Source: Centropus unirufus (Eukaryota; Chordata; Aves; Cuculiformes; Centropidae). Taken from it: a stretch of 64,000 nucleotides of DNA. Numbering within the stretch: the first letter of the stretch is position 1; the number at the start of each line of letters is the position of its first letter. The DNA is taken from contig VYZI01000012.1 of the NCBI GenBank assembly GCA_013397695.1, positions 3,397,549 through 3,461,548 on the forward strand, read 5' to 3'. The position numbers and the translations under genes are program-made. The notes beneath the pieces are model-generated. The model was given only the letters and a program-made list of their open reading frames with translations. It was not told the DNA's origin and ran no database searches. Positions 33,450 through 45,084 of this stretch are shown here, piece by piece.

Positions 33450-34300
33450 ACGGGGCGCCGGCTCCCGCACCGACAGCGGCTCCCGGCCACGCGTCGCCCC
33501 ACGTTCTATGCGTTAATCTTTATTTCTATCGGAGCTGCCGGGAGGACCCGAGGCCGCAGCGCAAGGGCAGCCCAAGCGGCTTTCAGCCCTCGGCCCCGTG
33601 GACAGAACGCGGCTCCACAGGTCCCGCTCCGCGCCGGGGCTCCGGGGGGGCGGCAGCCGCCTCCCGCGGGCACCGCAGCGCGGTCCCCCCGCGGGCGGGG
33701 ACCCCCCAGCCCCCGCGGGCGGCGGAGCGGGGCGGAGGGCAGCGAGGAGGGCGGCTCCGCAGCGGCCGCCCTTACCGATGCGCCGCACGTAGTGTTTTGC
33801 AGGAAGTTTCCACGCTCCTGTTTAATCCGCGCAAAGCGGGGCTGGAGAGAAGCGCGGCTCAATAGCGGTGGAAGGGGGCGGGCAGGGAAGAGGAGGAGGC
33901 GGTAGCGGCTGTGGCCGCCTTTAATTTTTTAATTAGAGCGGTTTGAGCATCTCCCGGCGGGGCCGCATCGCCGGGCGGCGAGGGGAGCCCGAGGCGAGCC
34001 GCCCCCGCCGCCCGGGACGCGTCCCCTGGAGCCGCGCGAGCCGTCGGGGCTCCAGCCTGGGCTTTCGGCAGCCGACGAAGAGGGCCCGGAGCCGCGGGGA
34101 CCCCGCGCCCCGCCGCCATGGGCAGCCCGGAGGAGCAGGGTTGGTAGCGCGGGCGGCGCGGCGGGGCGGGCGCGGCGGGGCTGACCTTGCGGAACCGCCC
34201 GGCCCGCACCTCCCTGCGGGGAGAGAGGCGCCCCGGGGCGGGGGGGAGAAACGCCTCACGGCCAGGGAGGAGAGGCCGGCGCGAGGGGAGACCCTGCGCG
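33450..34300. promoter_or_regulatory. CTXN2: CpG island, probable CTXN2 promoter/first exon
   Basis: A second GC/CpG-rich block with several GC boxes (ggggcgggc) and an embedded TAATTA homeodomain-type core at about 33929-33934. CTXN2 coding sequence begins in an exon with an acceptor at 37830, so its untranslated first exon must lie upstream. This island is the only candidate nearby. The exact TSS and the exon-1 donor could not be fixed. Confidence 0.6.
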
Positions 34301-37300
34301 CAATCCTGCAGCAACAATTGCTTTGCCAGGTGCTCGGTCTCTCCCTGCCTCCATCCGCCGGGAAGCAGGCAACACTTTTCCACGTTCACAAGTTAAGGAT
34401 GATGCTAACGAACGCCTGGTTTTCCTGCCTCTCGGTAGTATCTGTTATAGGCAGAGTCACTTATCACAGTATCCAAATCTAGACCACATATATGAAGTCA
34501 CAGCACAGGGGGTCTTGTCCAATGGAGATTCCAGGCTTGTGTATTTACAAGGGAAAAAAATCTCCTTTCTGCAATTCATTGCGTGCCTGAAGGCTGGAAC
34601 TGCCCGGCTGCTGCTTCTGGCCAGGGCAATGTTGTTGATGTGAAAAAGTGTTGCCTTCACCCCGAGTTCTGTGCTGCAGAACCACTGCATGTCTTTGTGG
34701 GGCTTCGCTACCCTTGCAGAACATTGTTATTAGCCATGCCTCTTCTGCTGGGGATCCGTGCCCCGGCCGGCCTACCTTCCACCTCCCTGTGTGCTGGCTT
34801 AGAAACCTGACCCTGAAAAGACAATCTTCTCCCCAGCAATTTAGAGATCGCAGGCACGAGATGTGCACAGGAGCCTGACAGGTTGGCTGTGCGGTCACTG
34901 AGCTGCTCTTGCAGCATTTCTGGCCATTTGCTTTTACCTCAGATAGCTCAGACCCTTTGGAGCATCCCAAACTCATGCTGCTTTTTGTTTCACTAGCTCT
35001 CCTCCGTTGCTGATCCTTTCACCCTGCCACCGTCTGCACCCAATTCCTACGATAGTGTTCCTGGAATATAGTCCAGTTTCCTCTAGTTAAGTGCACATGA
35101 GGTGCTTCTGAAGCTCCCAGAGGATGCCTATTTATGTCTTTAACCACACCAACACCTTTTCAAGTTAAGTTTGCTGTCACTCAGACACAAGCCTGGGACT
35201 GAAGTACCTTAAGAATGACCAGATCCATGAACCAGCAGCTGGGCAGCAGACATCCAAGAGGAGAACAGATGGCAACTCTTTAGTCCATTTTGTTACACTC
35301 TATCCTTTATGCAGTGAGCATTCAGTCACCTGAGGCTTAATCTTGCCAAAAGACTGCATACTCCCAGTTTGAGCCGACTTTAAAGGTACTCATTTCCAGT
35401 ACCGAGCCATTAAAAAAAAACTCTATGAGGGATTCTGTGAGGGAAGGACTAAAACCCGAAATACAAGCAAGATTATCAAGGAGTCTTTATTTAACATTAA
35501 CCGGCTACTTTCTTAATCTTCTCAGTATCTCTCAAAACATGAGGGTGAAGGCTAAGCCTGAATAAAGTGACACCCAAACCACCAAAAATCTGGGGCTGGG
35601 ATCTTCAGTCCACACCAAACATTGGCAGAGTTGGACTGGTGATGCTGGCATAAGAATGTCAACACCTTACTTCCAGCCACCTCCCAATACATAGTGCCCA
35701 TGGTGCTCCCCTTCACCCTCCTTAGGTCAGTAACCTCATACCTGCATTCTCCTTCCATCAGTGGGCGACATGCTGAGCTATTTTGCTTACTCCCCTCTTC
35801 TCTAGGACTCCAATTGTTTCTTCTGGCCTCACAGGGGCCCCCAATAGCCTTTTATTCCACAGGAGGATGTTAAGGAGCCTTTCTCTGTGCCAGTCTTTTT
35901 ATACGGGCAATGAATCGAAGGACAAGTCGAGTCTTGACCTATAAAAAAAAAAAATCAGGAGAGATCAGTCCGAGGTCAACCCCTACAAAATGACTCTGCA
36001 GATTCTAACTCATCTGATGCCTGCCCCCATCATACTGCCCTAAAGGTTATCTTCAAGGATTTTTGGATCCAGGCCATGTTAGTTAATATTTACCATCTTC
36101 TGACTCATGACTTGACACATACACTGCAGCAAATGAAAGGATATCTGACTAACTGGGAAAGGACATTAACCTGTATGCAGCACTAAAATGGGAAAACAAC
36201 AAAAAGGTACTCAAGGTACCACAGTTCTGGGGATACATAATTAGAGCAAAATATTCCATGGACTTGAAGGCCTGTAAGGACTGTAATAGGAAAACATTTT
36301 TTTTAATATCTGCTGTACTGAGGGTTATCGCAGAAAGACAAGCGTGTCTTTCCCTTTTAATCTTTGACTTAAAATTTTTATTCTTTAGGATAATATTAAA
36401 AAATCCCACAAATTTTGCTGTAAGAAAGGAGAGACCATGTCAGACAAAAATTCCGCCCATTTCTGTCTTCCAAAAAATGCCAAATCTTATTTTTACTTTT
36501 TCTGTTGTTATTAGTTGTAGGCTGACTCAGGATACGGCTACTTTCTGCTCTGACTGCAGTAGAGAGTACAGATACTGGAGATCCCTTTAAACTGGCAAGC
36601 AGGCGGGTACCTGAAGCAGTGTAGCCATGGCAGCACATTGCTGAGAGTGGCCTAATTACTCTGTGAAGAAATAAATGGATACTGGGAATTTCCTGGGGGA
36701 AAAGACAGTTGAATTGTTAACAAAAAGAGTTTTCCCCCTGAGGCGCGTTAGTTAAATAGGTGTTAACTAGAGCCAAAACCCCCCAGGCTCCAACCTTAGA
36801 ATAAAAATGCCTTTGTCCTTTGGCACTTCTGATGTCCCAGCCTTTCCAATTCTCCTCCTGTCTATAGAGACAAAAGAAAGATGACTTCAAATATCTGATG
36901 GAAAACCTGAAATAAAGCAAAATGATTCCCACTTCCAACTAAAATCTATACAGAAGATCTCCTTAAAAAGAGAAAAGTGAAAGTCTCTCCTGGCTGGAAA
37001 CACAGAGCTCTCCCGGTGGCAATGGCAAGGTGGAGATGCTCAATAGGACACATCCTGCCTCCACAGGACACACATCAGGGTGAGTCCCAAACTCCACGAG
37101 GAACATGTTCACACCTGGTGTTTACTATGCCTGTAAAAATGACAGGATATGTATGTATTTAATGGGGAAGACTAAGGAGAAGAAAGAAATGAGAGCAAGA
37201 TTTAGGGAAAGGGACTTACTCTTATCACTTCTCCCACCAATCTGTCCTCATACACAAGAGTTGGGAACACAGAGAGGAAGGCAAAGGGGCAGTTTTACCA

Positions 37301-37830
37301 ATACATTCACTTTCTTACAAGCTCAGAGTTTTTCTGAGCCCAAGACATCACTAGAATTTCATACCTTTAGAAGTTGGGTCTATTTATTTAGAAACTAAAT
37401 TACACGAGCAAAATTCACATTATTTGGCTAGAACTCTCTCTGAGGTCAAGGGGAGCTTAACTAGTTTAAGGACTGAGGTGTAAAGCCATTTTAGAAAGAA
37501 CTCCAGGTGGAGTCTTTGGTGAGTATTGCCTAATCAGAATCTGTAGGCTTGTGCCCAGTCTGACAAAATGCTGTCTGCAACATCCATGTGCTGAAATTGC
37601 TCTGTTTTGAGGAAATAAAACCCCAGAAAACTGAGTTTGCTGTCTCACAACAGTTAGTGGATGGCATGTAAAGGCTAAAAGTTGCACTTTTATCACATTA
37701 ATTTAAATGTGAAAAGACAACAGGACACCACTAAAATCCAAGCTGGTTTTAATTTCCAAATGTCCAAACACTACAGTTCAGACACACACATCTGATTTAG
37801 ACCTAATCAAGTTTCTACTTTTCTATGCAG
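34301..37830 (+). other. CTXN2: Probable CTXN2 5' intron
   Basis: About 3.5 kb between the CpG island and the CTXN2 coding exon. No coding exon, repeat family or RNA gene recognised; open frames here on both strands look like chance. Confidence 0.5.
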
Positions 37831-37872
37831 GCAAAGAAGCAACAGAGGTGAAAATCCCACAGAGTCACCAGG

Positions 37873-37898
37873 ATGTGATGCCCAATGATGAGCAGTAA
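37873..37898 (+). promoter_or_regulatory. CTXN2: Overlapping upstream AUGs at the CTXN2 start
   Basis: Just before the main ATGs there is a start-stop ATGTGA (37873-37878). Its last base begins a second ATG (37878) of a six-codon uORF ending TAA at 37896-37898, which overlaps the CTXN2 start in another frame. Confidence 0.7.
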
Positions 37899-38133
37899 TT
37901 ACTGCAGCAACACTTCAGCCAGCATGAGTGTCAACGAAATGTCTGCCTTCCCTCTGACATTAGAGCAAAAAACTGGCTTTGCCTTTGTGGGCATTTTATG
38001 TGTTTTCTTGGGACTTCTAATTATCCGATGCTTCAAAATCTTGCTAGACCCCTACAGTAGCATGCCTTCTTCTACATGGGAGGATGAAGTTGAGGGGTTG
38101 GATAAAGGAACATTTGAATATGCCCTTGCATGA
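37885..38133 (+). CDS. CTXN2: CTXN2, cortexin 2 (single-pass neuronal membrane protein)
   Basis: 82 codons if the first of two tandem ATGs is used, 81 (the human length) from the second at 37888. The second has A at -3 and aligns with human MSS, so it is the likelier start. An in-frame TGA at 37876-37878 closes the frame upstream. The protein has a short Ser/Asn-rich N-terminus, one membrane helix (FAFVGILCVFLGLLII, about residues 32-47), then a cytosolic tail with RCFKILLDPYSSMPSSTWED and the end GTFEYALA, almost identical to human. Cortexins are small brain-enriched membrane proteins of poorly known function. Confidence 0.97.
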   Translation: MMSSNYCSNTSASMSVNEMSAFPLTLEQKTGFAFVGILCVFLGLLIIRCFKILLDPYSSMPSSTWEDEVEGLDKGTFEYALA

Positions 38134-38254
38134 AAACTCAGACTACCATGCCTTAAACTTGATGTTGATTTCATTTTGGAAACCAACGGTTCCTACATTT
38201 GTTATACATGCCTGCATTTTGGAGAAATGTTGGTGGCATCCATCCATTTCGTTA

Positions 38255-38260
38255 AATAAA
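38255..38260 (+). promoter_or_regulatory. CTXN2: CTXN2 polyadenylation signal
   Basis: AATAAA in an AT-rich context, 122 nt past the stop codon. Confidence 0.75.
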
Positions 38261-40204
38261 TATTTGTTGCAAACTCAAAAGGTTCTTCAAATTGCTTTTA
38301 TTGGAGGAACAGTGGAATGGCAGATAAGAAACAGTAAACAGCAAAGAAATATTACCATAAACAATTCACCACAAAGTTATCATGGCCAAAACATATTTTA
38401 ACAATCAGATTATATCTGCTTCTTCATTTCTATTGTGTTTTGTGAGAGGATGGAGAGAAAGGTGAAGGACAAAAGCAGGCTCATGAATGGTGAAAGCTGA
38501 AGTGGTAACTCCCTTCCCTTGGCTCATCTGCCACGACCTTCTGAAGCTCAGACATTGTGCTTGTGTACTGAGAATACAAAAGGGGAGGGCAACAGCCTGC
38601 AACAGAGTGTTGTGCCTCTAAGGAGGGGCCTGCAAGAGGTTGTATGTCAGTGTTCCTGAGATGAGAGTAACAAGGGCTGATCCATGCACTACCAATAATA
38701 GGGAACTAACGGGAAAGCTTAAAATCACATCAATTGCTAACTCACCTCTCACCTTCCAAGAATAGCAGGTGCTGCTCTTCTGACTGTCTTTGTAAGGAAA
38801 GTGCATGTTGCTTCTCCTCTGTGAAACTTTATGTGGTCCTCCGCAAACAGTGTGTAGTTCTATTTTTTCTTGCTCATCTGAGAGTATTTTTTTCATAGGC
38901 CCCTCTTCTCCCACCCTACAGCAACAGAGAGCCAAACAGAATTAGTGGAAGGGAAACAAGGAAATTAAGGAAATTCTTGATATGACAAACATACAGCACT
39001 ACAAAATATATTACCTGCTCAGAAGTCCAGTCTGAACCCACCTCACCACAGTTCCAGTCCACCAGTGTCTCCCATATTGTTGAAAGGTTTAGGGGAAAAT
39101 TAGAAGTAAATGTTAAGTAATCGAACTTACAGACTAGCTGAATTGGTCAAGGCATGCCAATTTTTTATGCCACTTCATTACAGAAGAGGACTCCATTCAA
39201 ATTTGAACATAAACTGTCTTGTTAAAAGCTCCCAGCAGCAGTTACACCACCTTGGCAAGGCCAAAGCAGACAGCCATGCTACGTGTCCATTTGCACCCAG
39301 GCTCTGAAAGGGACAGAGATCAAAAGCTGACTGGAGATCTCTGTCCTCTCCAACCCTTCTTTGCAGCTCATTCTTCTGTCTGTGCTCCTACAGTTGTGCA
39401 CAGTACCTGATCTGGACTGTTCAACTGAAGAATTGGTCATAGGAGATCCTACCAAGGCAGAAGAACTCAGAGTGATAGCAGAGACTCCAATCTGGATATT
39501 CAAGGTCACCCTCATCTACACAGCTGTTTAGCAAGTGTGACAGTGCTTGACAGAAATTCAATTCCGTTTTTAAGAAGGCTGGCATCAGAATTTTAAGCAC
39601 TGACACGTCTGCTGAACAGCTCTGCTTGCAATGAGGAGCAAAGACAAGGAGATCAGTTATAGCAGTTGGTTTCCTTTGCATGTATTCTGAAAAATTCCCT
39701 TTTGCCCTATATACTAGGCAGGGACAGCAGTGGAACAGCAGACATCAAGTGCCACTTGGAACATGAAACACTTGATTACACAGGGAAAGATATGGATCTC
39801 TTGTCTGAAGGATATGAGGAACAGCCAATACTAATCTAGACTGGTCACCTGAATTATAAAACATAAGCAATACTGTGAATGTAAGAGCCTTTAAACTGCT
39901 TCAGATTCTTCATGAGAAAAAATGCCAGACCCTTAGAGATTCAACGTATTGCATTTATCATATTAATTTAACCACAAAATCAAAAGTACATACCAGTACG
40001 CAGATTCATGGGATCTGTTATGGCTGGACAGGATCATCCACTGCAGAGATCGGAGACCGTCATTCTTCTTACCTACACCTAATCGGCACAGCTGAGCTCT
40101 GTGCTGTCAGGTTAGAGTGCTGAAAGTACTTAAGTTATCTGAGTTACATTCAGTTATCTCTGAATTACACAGCAAACACACCCAAAGAACACAATACTGT
40201 CTTA

Positions 40205-40338
40205 CTTCTTTTGTCCTAGACCCAATCTATTGCTGGAAGCAGTTATCAAATTCCCTCGTGACTGCAAATCTTCATGGACTCAATGATCTTAAGGTTTCTT
40301 TCCAACCTAAACAGTTCTGCAATTCTGTGATCCCATAG
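40205..40338 (+). mobile_element. CR1 retroposon 3' fragment
   Basis: Sense-strand CR1 tail: actcaatgatcttaaggttt, then tttccaacctaaacagttct, ending aattctgtgat. Its 5' limit is uncertain. Confidence 0.75.
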
Positions 40339-41360
40339 ATTCCTGCCCACCCTTCTCTGCATACCTAAAAGACAAGGAAGTTGGCTTTCCTAGGTAAAAT
40401 ATAAAGAAATTAAGTTTTCAAAGATTTTCCTTAAATATACAAACTCTGACTGGAGTTAGAAGCAAATGGTTCAAAAAATGTGTGTTTTGAACACATAGAC
40501 CAACCTATGACTGATCCCAATGACTCCACTGGAATTTTTTCTGCACAAAATGCACTGAGCCTGAACTCATTATCTCTGTTACTATATATGCAGAACTGAA
40601 AAATAGCGAGATCATGATCTGTGCACAGAATCAGGCATAGCTGGGAAATGGAGATAACAAAAGTATTCTCAGGTCCCCTTAGAAATTTTGCAATGCCATA
40701 AACCCAGTAATTGTAATGGATAGGTACATTTGCTGGTTAATAGTTAACAAGCTAGAAAGATTCTCTAAATTACCATCCAGAAATGTTTTGAAAGTGAGGG
40801 ATTGGATGGTCTATTCTGTATTTTAAGCAGGAGGAATGTCTAGCCAATAAGGCAGAGTCTGTAATGCCTCAAAGAGAGCGACACACAACATGCATGTATA
40901 AGAGTCAGATTGTCCTTCCCTAAAAACACAGGTCTGAATGGTAAGTTAAATTACCTTGAGGAAGGTAAACTTGATTATTTGTGTGTAATGCTAGAATACT
41001 AAACACAAAATTAATGGCAAATAACAGTTGAGACACCTCTGGAAATCCACCGTGAAAATCAAAGTCTTGTTTTGAAGAACAGCAGAAAGGTAAGAGGCTT
41101 TTCTTTCCTAGAAAAATAGTAATATTATGGAAATAAGAAAGTGACATTACAGAATCATTTTTACTTGATAGCAAGTCTCATTGTCATCAAAGACTCAGGG
41201 TTTCATTCAGTCATGGAGATGGAAACAAACCTAGTTTCACCAGCCTTAATGACAAAAGATTTGGTTTTGCTCCATCATGCGTGAAGATGAAACACTTCCT
41301 TACAACATTAAAAGGATAAAGGAAGCAAAATATTATCTATGATCAGAAACGTGTAATGTG

Positions 41361-41402
41361 TAGTAATAATAATAATAGTAATAGTAATAATAATAATAAT
41401 AC
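41361..41402. repeat. (TAA)n microsatellite
   Basis: An imperfect trinucleotide run of about 42 nt, TAA units interrupted by TAG, in the intergenic region. Confidence 0.9.
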
Positions 41403-41727
41403 AAACCCAGTAGAAGTAAAATAAACTAAATAAATGTAACATGTTGCTACAAGGCTTACAAAACATTAAGCAGAAAAAACAACATATATATGAGGGGGTT
41501 ATAAAGTGGTAATGTAGCAGAGAGGTGACAGCAGAATATTCCCTATAGCTGATGAAAGAAGTGAGAAAATACGCTTTAGCAATATCTCATACTGAAGGTG
41601 GAGGACATTTGATTACCGGCGCTTCAAATTATAAATTTGATATGTGATTTTTGAGAAAATTTACATTGCCGAGGTATAAATGTGGATGTGGTATTTTATT
41701 TCTCAGTGTCACGGGGCTAAATGCAAT

Positions 41728-41805
41728 TCACAGAATCTTTGAGAAATTTAAATTGGAAAAAATCTCTGGATGTCATCTAGTCCAACCTCTTTTGAAAGGA
41801 CAAAA
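41728..41805 (-). mobile_element. CR1 retroposon 3' fragment, decayed
   Basis: Antisense CR1 tail: cacagaatctttgagaaat, then ttggaaaa, then gatgtcatctagtccaac. Short and diverged. Confidence 0.65.
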
Positions 41806-42235
41806 CATTAAAAAAATGTATCTAATGGGCTTACTCAGATTTTCTGTTTATATATTCCTTTCTGTAGATATATTTTGTTTTTAAATTCTTTGCTTTTACA
41901 TACATTTGCAGAGTTTTGCTGTCTGAGCATGGTCTGGTTTAGTCACTTTGAACAGACCTGGTCTCCTACTAAATTATACAGGTCTATGTAATCACACTCC
42001 CTTATCTCCTTCAAAGTATGTTTCAAGACATGTGGATCACCCCTGTTCCAACTGCTCATCCCAGGGACAGCTGGGCCATCCTGTATGTTGCTGCAAAGCT
42101 ACTTAACCCACTAAAGGCCCTAAATATCAATACCCCTTTTGCTCTTTGGATTTTTGGTTGGTTGGTTTCTTGAGGGGGTCTGTGTGGAAAAGTGGAAGTG
42201 GGAAGCAGGTTGCACAGTATCATATGTTCACTTCT

Positions 42236-43055
42236 CTATGGTCTGCCACTCAGAGGGACCTAGACAGGCTGAGGGAAAGGACCGACATGAATCTGATGAC
42301 ATTCAACAAGGACAAAGGCAAATCCACATACAGATTAAACCCCTACAGTACAGGCAGGGGCCTCACTGGCAGGAAGCAATTCTGGAAGGGACCTGGTGAG
42401 CAGCAGGCTACAGAGGAGTATGCACCCTGCCCTAGAAGAAATGAAGGTGAACCATGTCCGGCGCTGCGTTATGAAGACCATAGCCAGTAGATCAAGAAAA
42501 GTGATCATTTCCCTCTATTCACCTCTCCTCAGACTGTACCTGAAACCCACTTACTAGGCTTGTCCACCTGTCCCCCCGACCTGCCCCTATAAGAAGGATG
42601 TTGATTAACTCATGTGTGTCTGATGGAGGGCCACCAAGAAGGTCAGGGATAGAAGTATTTGCCCTGTAAGGAAATGGAGTTTGTAGAACCAGAAGAAGAA
42701 AAGGCATTAAGGGAACTTGTGTAGCCCGCTCAGTACTTATCAGGAGGTTACTCACAGGGAAAAGCCATGCTCTTTACTGAGGTGCACAACAGGAGAGTGA
42801 GCAATGATGGCCATAGAGTGACAGATGGAAGGTTCCAACTGCTTATACAGGAAAAGAACCACTATGAGAACTACTAAGGTATTAGAACAGGCTGACAAGG
42901 CAGGTTGTGGACTCCGTCCTTGAAGAATGTCAAGACCTGGCTGGTGAAAGCCCCAAGTAACCTAACTTACATTCAAAGTTTCCTCTGCTTTGAGTGGAGT
43001 TTGAACTAGATAAGCTCCCAAGGTCCCTTCCAACCTGCGTGATTTTATGACTTGC
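42236..43055 (+). mobile_element. CR1 retroposon, about 0.8-kb 5'-truncated copy
   Basis: Starts near ctcagagggacctagacagg, where a translation still shows the CR1 pattern LDRLRERTDMNLMTFNKDKG. It continues through gaacaggctgacaaggcagg and ends at aaggtcccttccaacctg, without a clear octamer tail. The longest CR1 copy here, with internal diverged stretches and no intact reading frame. Confidence 0.8.
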
Positions 43056-44486
43056 AACAATTTCTTTTAAGTTGTCTAAAGGGGTGTTTTGGGAGTACAA
43101 ATATAAATTTGAATCTAAAATTCTATGAACCTTTCATTGCTTAGGACTATTTTTAACATTTCTCAATGATTAGTACCTTCCCATAGTAATTTATTTCCTC
43201 CATTATAATTTAGGAAACCCAATGCTATTTTTGGATCTGTTTCAGTTGTCTATTTATTCCTTCATATTACGTTAACTTTATTTACATAAAACCTGGACAA
43301 ATTTCTGTATCTTAATTGCCTGCCTGTAAATCATTGTTATCCTGGAACTACTAAAAACTTAAAGCCAATATTTTGTTGTTAATTTTAAAAAAATGTATTT
43401 GATTCAAGCCCTTTATGGAAATTTAATTCTAGACCATGAGAGAAATATACATGGTATCATAATACTGAAGTGGAACATAAAAAGTAAATGGACATGGAAT
43501 GTGTCACATCTCTTATACTGCCTATACTTTCACTAGCTTCAATTAAACATTGCATTATTAAAAGAGATACTATATTTGAAAATCAATTTTAGGTACTTAG
43601 AACCTAATCCAAAGACCATTTTATATAGATGGTTTTGTGAATCCTAATTTAAGATCCTGCTGACTATGCCAATGTGTCACAAATGGGTGATTTAGATTGC
43701 TTAAAGAATCACTGTCAAAAGTATTAGCAAAAGTGGTTTTAATAAGATGTTGTGAAAGTGCATCTTAACGAAGTCCAGTGGCAAGGTTCACCCTATCACT
43801 GTTCAGCACAGTCATTCCAACAACGAATCAAAACTACCAAGGCACAAATCAGAGCTACCAAGACAAAATCAAAGTTACCATACTACAAGGTTATACGCAA
43901 TATCAGTTGCCTACCAAAGATCTGACACTGGTAAAAAGCCTCTCTGCCTTGTGCAGCAACCTTGAGAGGTGCCCCAGCTCAAGAGGAGATCACCACCATG
44001 CAGCCAGACGGCTTAGCCAGGGGGGCAAAAAGGTGGCTCACTTAGGCTGTCATATTTATGGGATGAAGTGGTTGACTTGTAGTCAAATGAGTCTTGGAGA
44101 AACCACCTGCTATTCATAAGTTAATCACATGATCAGTGTTCCAAGCTCAGAGGCATCAATGCTCTCTGTATCACTCTGCTCCTAGTGGGGGTTTTCACCT
44201 GAACAGACTAAAACAAGGGGAGTTCCTGGCCCATTTATGGCTTAGGCCTTTACCTCCTTCGGAGCCTGTACCAAATTACTGCTAGTTTGGTTATGGGGTC
44301 GGGTGCATCCATCACAGACTTAAACATCCCCACAAATTTAGCCTTTGACTCAACTATTTTTTTATCCAACAAGTCATAGGATGGCTATCTCACAGGTATT
44401 TGGCGAGGCAAGGGAGAGCTTATAGCGGAAAAGTCATCTAACTGTGCAAGTTAATGGAAATGTTTTATTTATATTTTTTATGGCAG

Positions 44487-44673
44487 AAAGACAGCAGACA
44501 ACATTGGGACGACTGATTAGAGATTTCAAGAAAAAATTCTCAGAGCTTCAATATTCTAAGAGCAAAGATTTCATATGCAACAGCTCTAAAGTGTTTGCTG
44601 TAGTTACAGCTTACTAGCCGCAGCCACAGGAGAGTAAACGGATCACTGACCTAAGTCAACATCAGCCCTGAAG
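44487..44673 (+). other. SLC12A1: SLC12A1 5' UTR (possible acceptor at 44486)
   Basis: A pyrimidine-rich tract ending tttttatggcag at 44486 could be the acceptor of a non-coding first intron, placing 44487-44673 as 5' UTR of the first coding exon. Without transcript data a promoter directly upstream is equally possible. Confidence 0.35.
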
Positions 44674-45084
44674 ATGTCAATGAATAATTCGCCAAATGTA
44701 TTCTTGGATCCAAATGCAAATCGGTTTCAAGTTAACATAATTAATGAAAGCCACGACAACAATGAAACATCCCAAGAGGATGTCGGCTCTGACCCACCAC
44801 ATTACGAAGAAACGTCTTTTACTGACGAAGCACATAACAGACTGAGAATCAGTTACAGACCAGGAAAAAGAGAGTTATACGACAATTTCCTACAAAATGG
44901 GGAGAAAACAGAAGCTAGTTTACATCCCTATGATACTCACCCTAAAATGTATTACCTACAAACTTTTGGCCATAATACAATGGATCCAGTTCCCAAAATT
45001 GATTATTATAGAAACACTGGCAGCGTCAGTGGGAATAAGCTCAGCAGACCAAGCTTATTAGAAATTCATGAACAACTGGCAAAG
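44674..45084 (+). CDS. SLC12A1: SLC12A1 coding exon 1 (start, cytosolic N-terminus)
   Basis: 137 codons, donor gtaagt. The ATG at 44674 has A at -3 and aligns with the human start (MSxNNS). It encodes RFQV (44722-44733), DPPHYEETSF, and the regulatory block with Thr97 (44962-44964), Thr102 (44977-44979) and Thr115 (45016-45018). Met92 (44947-44949) sits where human has Thr95. It ends SLLEIHEQLAK. Confidence 0.96.

Larger units (their letters stand above)
37831..38260 (+). other. CTXN2: CTXN2 terminal exon (5' UTR tail, CDS, 3' UTR)
   Basis: Starts after a strong acceptor (tctacttttctatgcag ending 37830) and runs at least to AATAAA at 38255-38260, 122 nt after the stop codon. The whole coding sequence sits in this one exon, as in other cortexin genes. 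Confidence 0.85.
38261..44485. other. Intergenic region between CTXN2 and SLC12A1
   Basis: 6.2 kb without a recognisable gene. It contains three CR1 segments, a (TAA)n microsatellite and AT-rich unique sequence. The stretch at about 43760-44380 is somewhat GC-richer with open frame 43778-44119; I could not match it to a gene or repeat. Confidence 0.6.

Noticed and set aside
33506..34482. Open frames of 118-179 codons in the second CpG island
   Set aside because: Same base-composition effect. No recognisable domain and no convincing splice junction to the CTXN2 coding exon in a coding frame.
34545..34976. 143-codon minus-strand open frame downstream of the CTXN2 island
   Set aside because: No family motif, no splice or promoter evidence on that strand; consistent with chance in GC-richer flanking DNA.
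43760..44380. Possible LTR-type or unknown repeat before SLC12A1, with open frame 43778-44119
   Set aside because: I could not find paired ends, a primer-binding site or a repeat family match by eye. Left as unique intergenic sequence.
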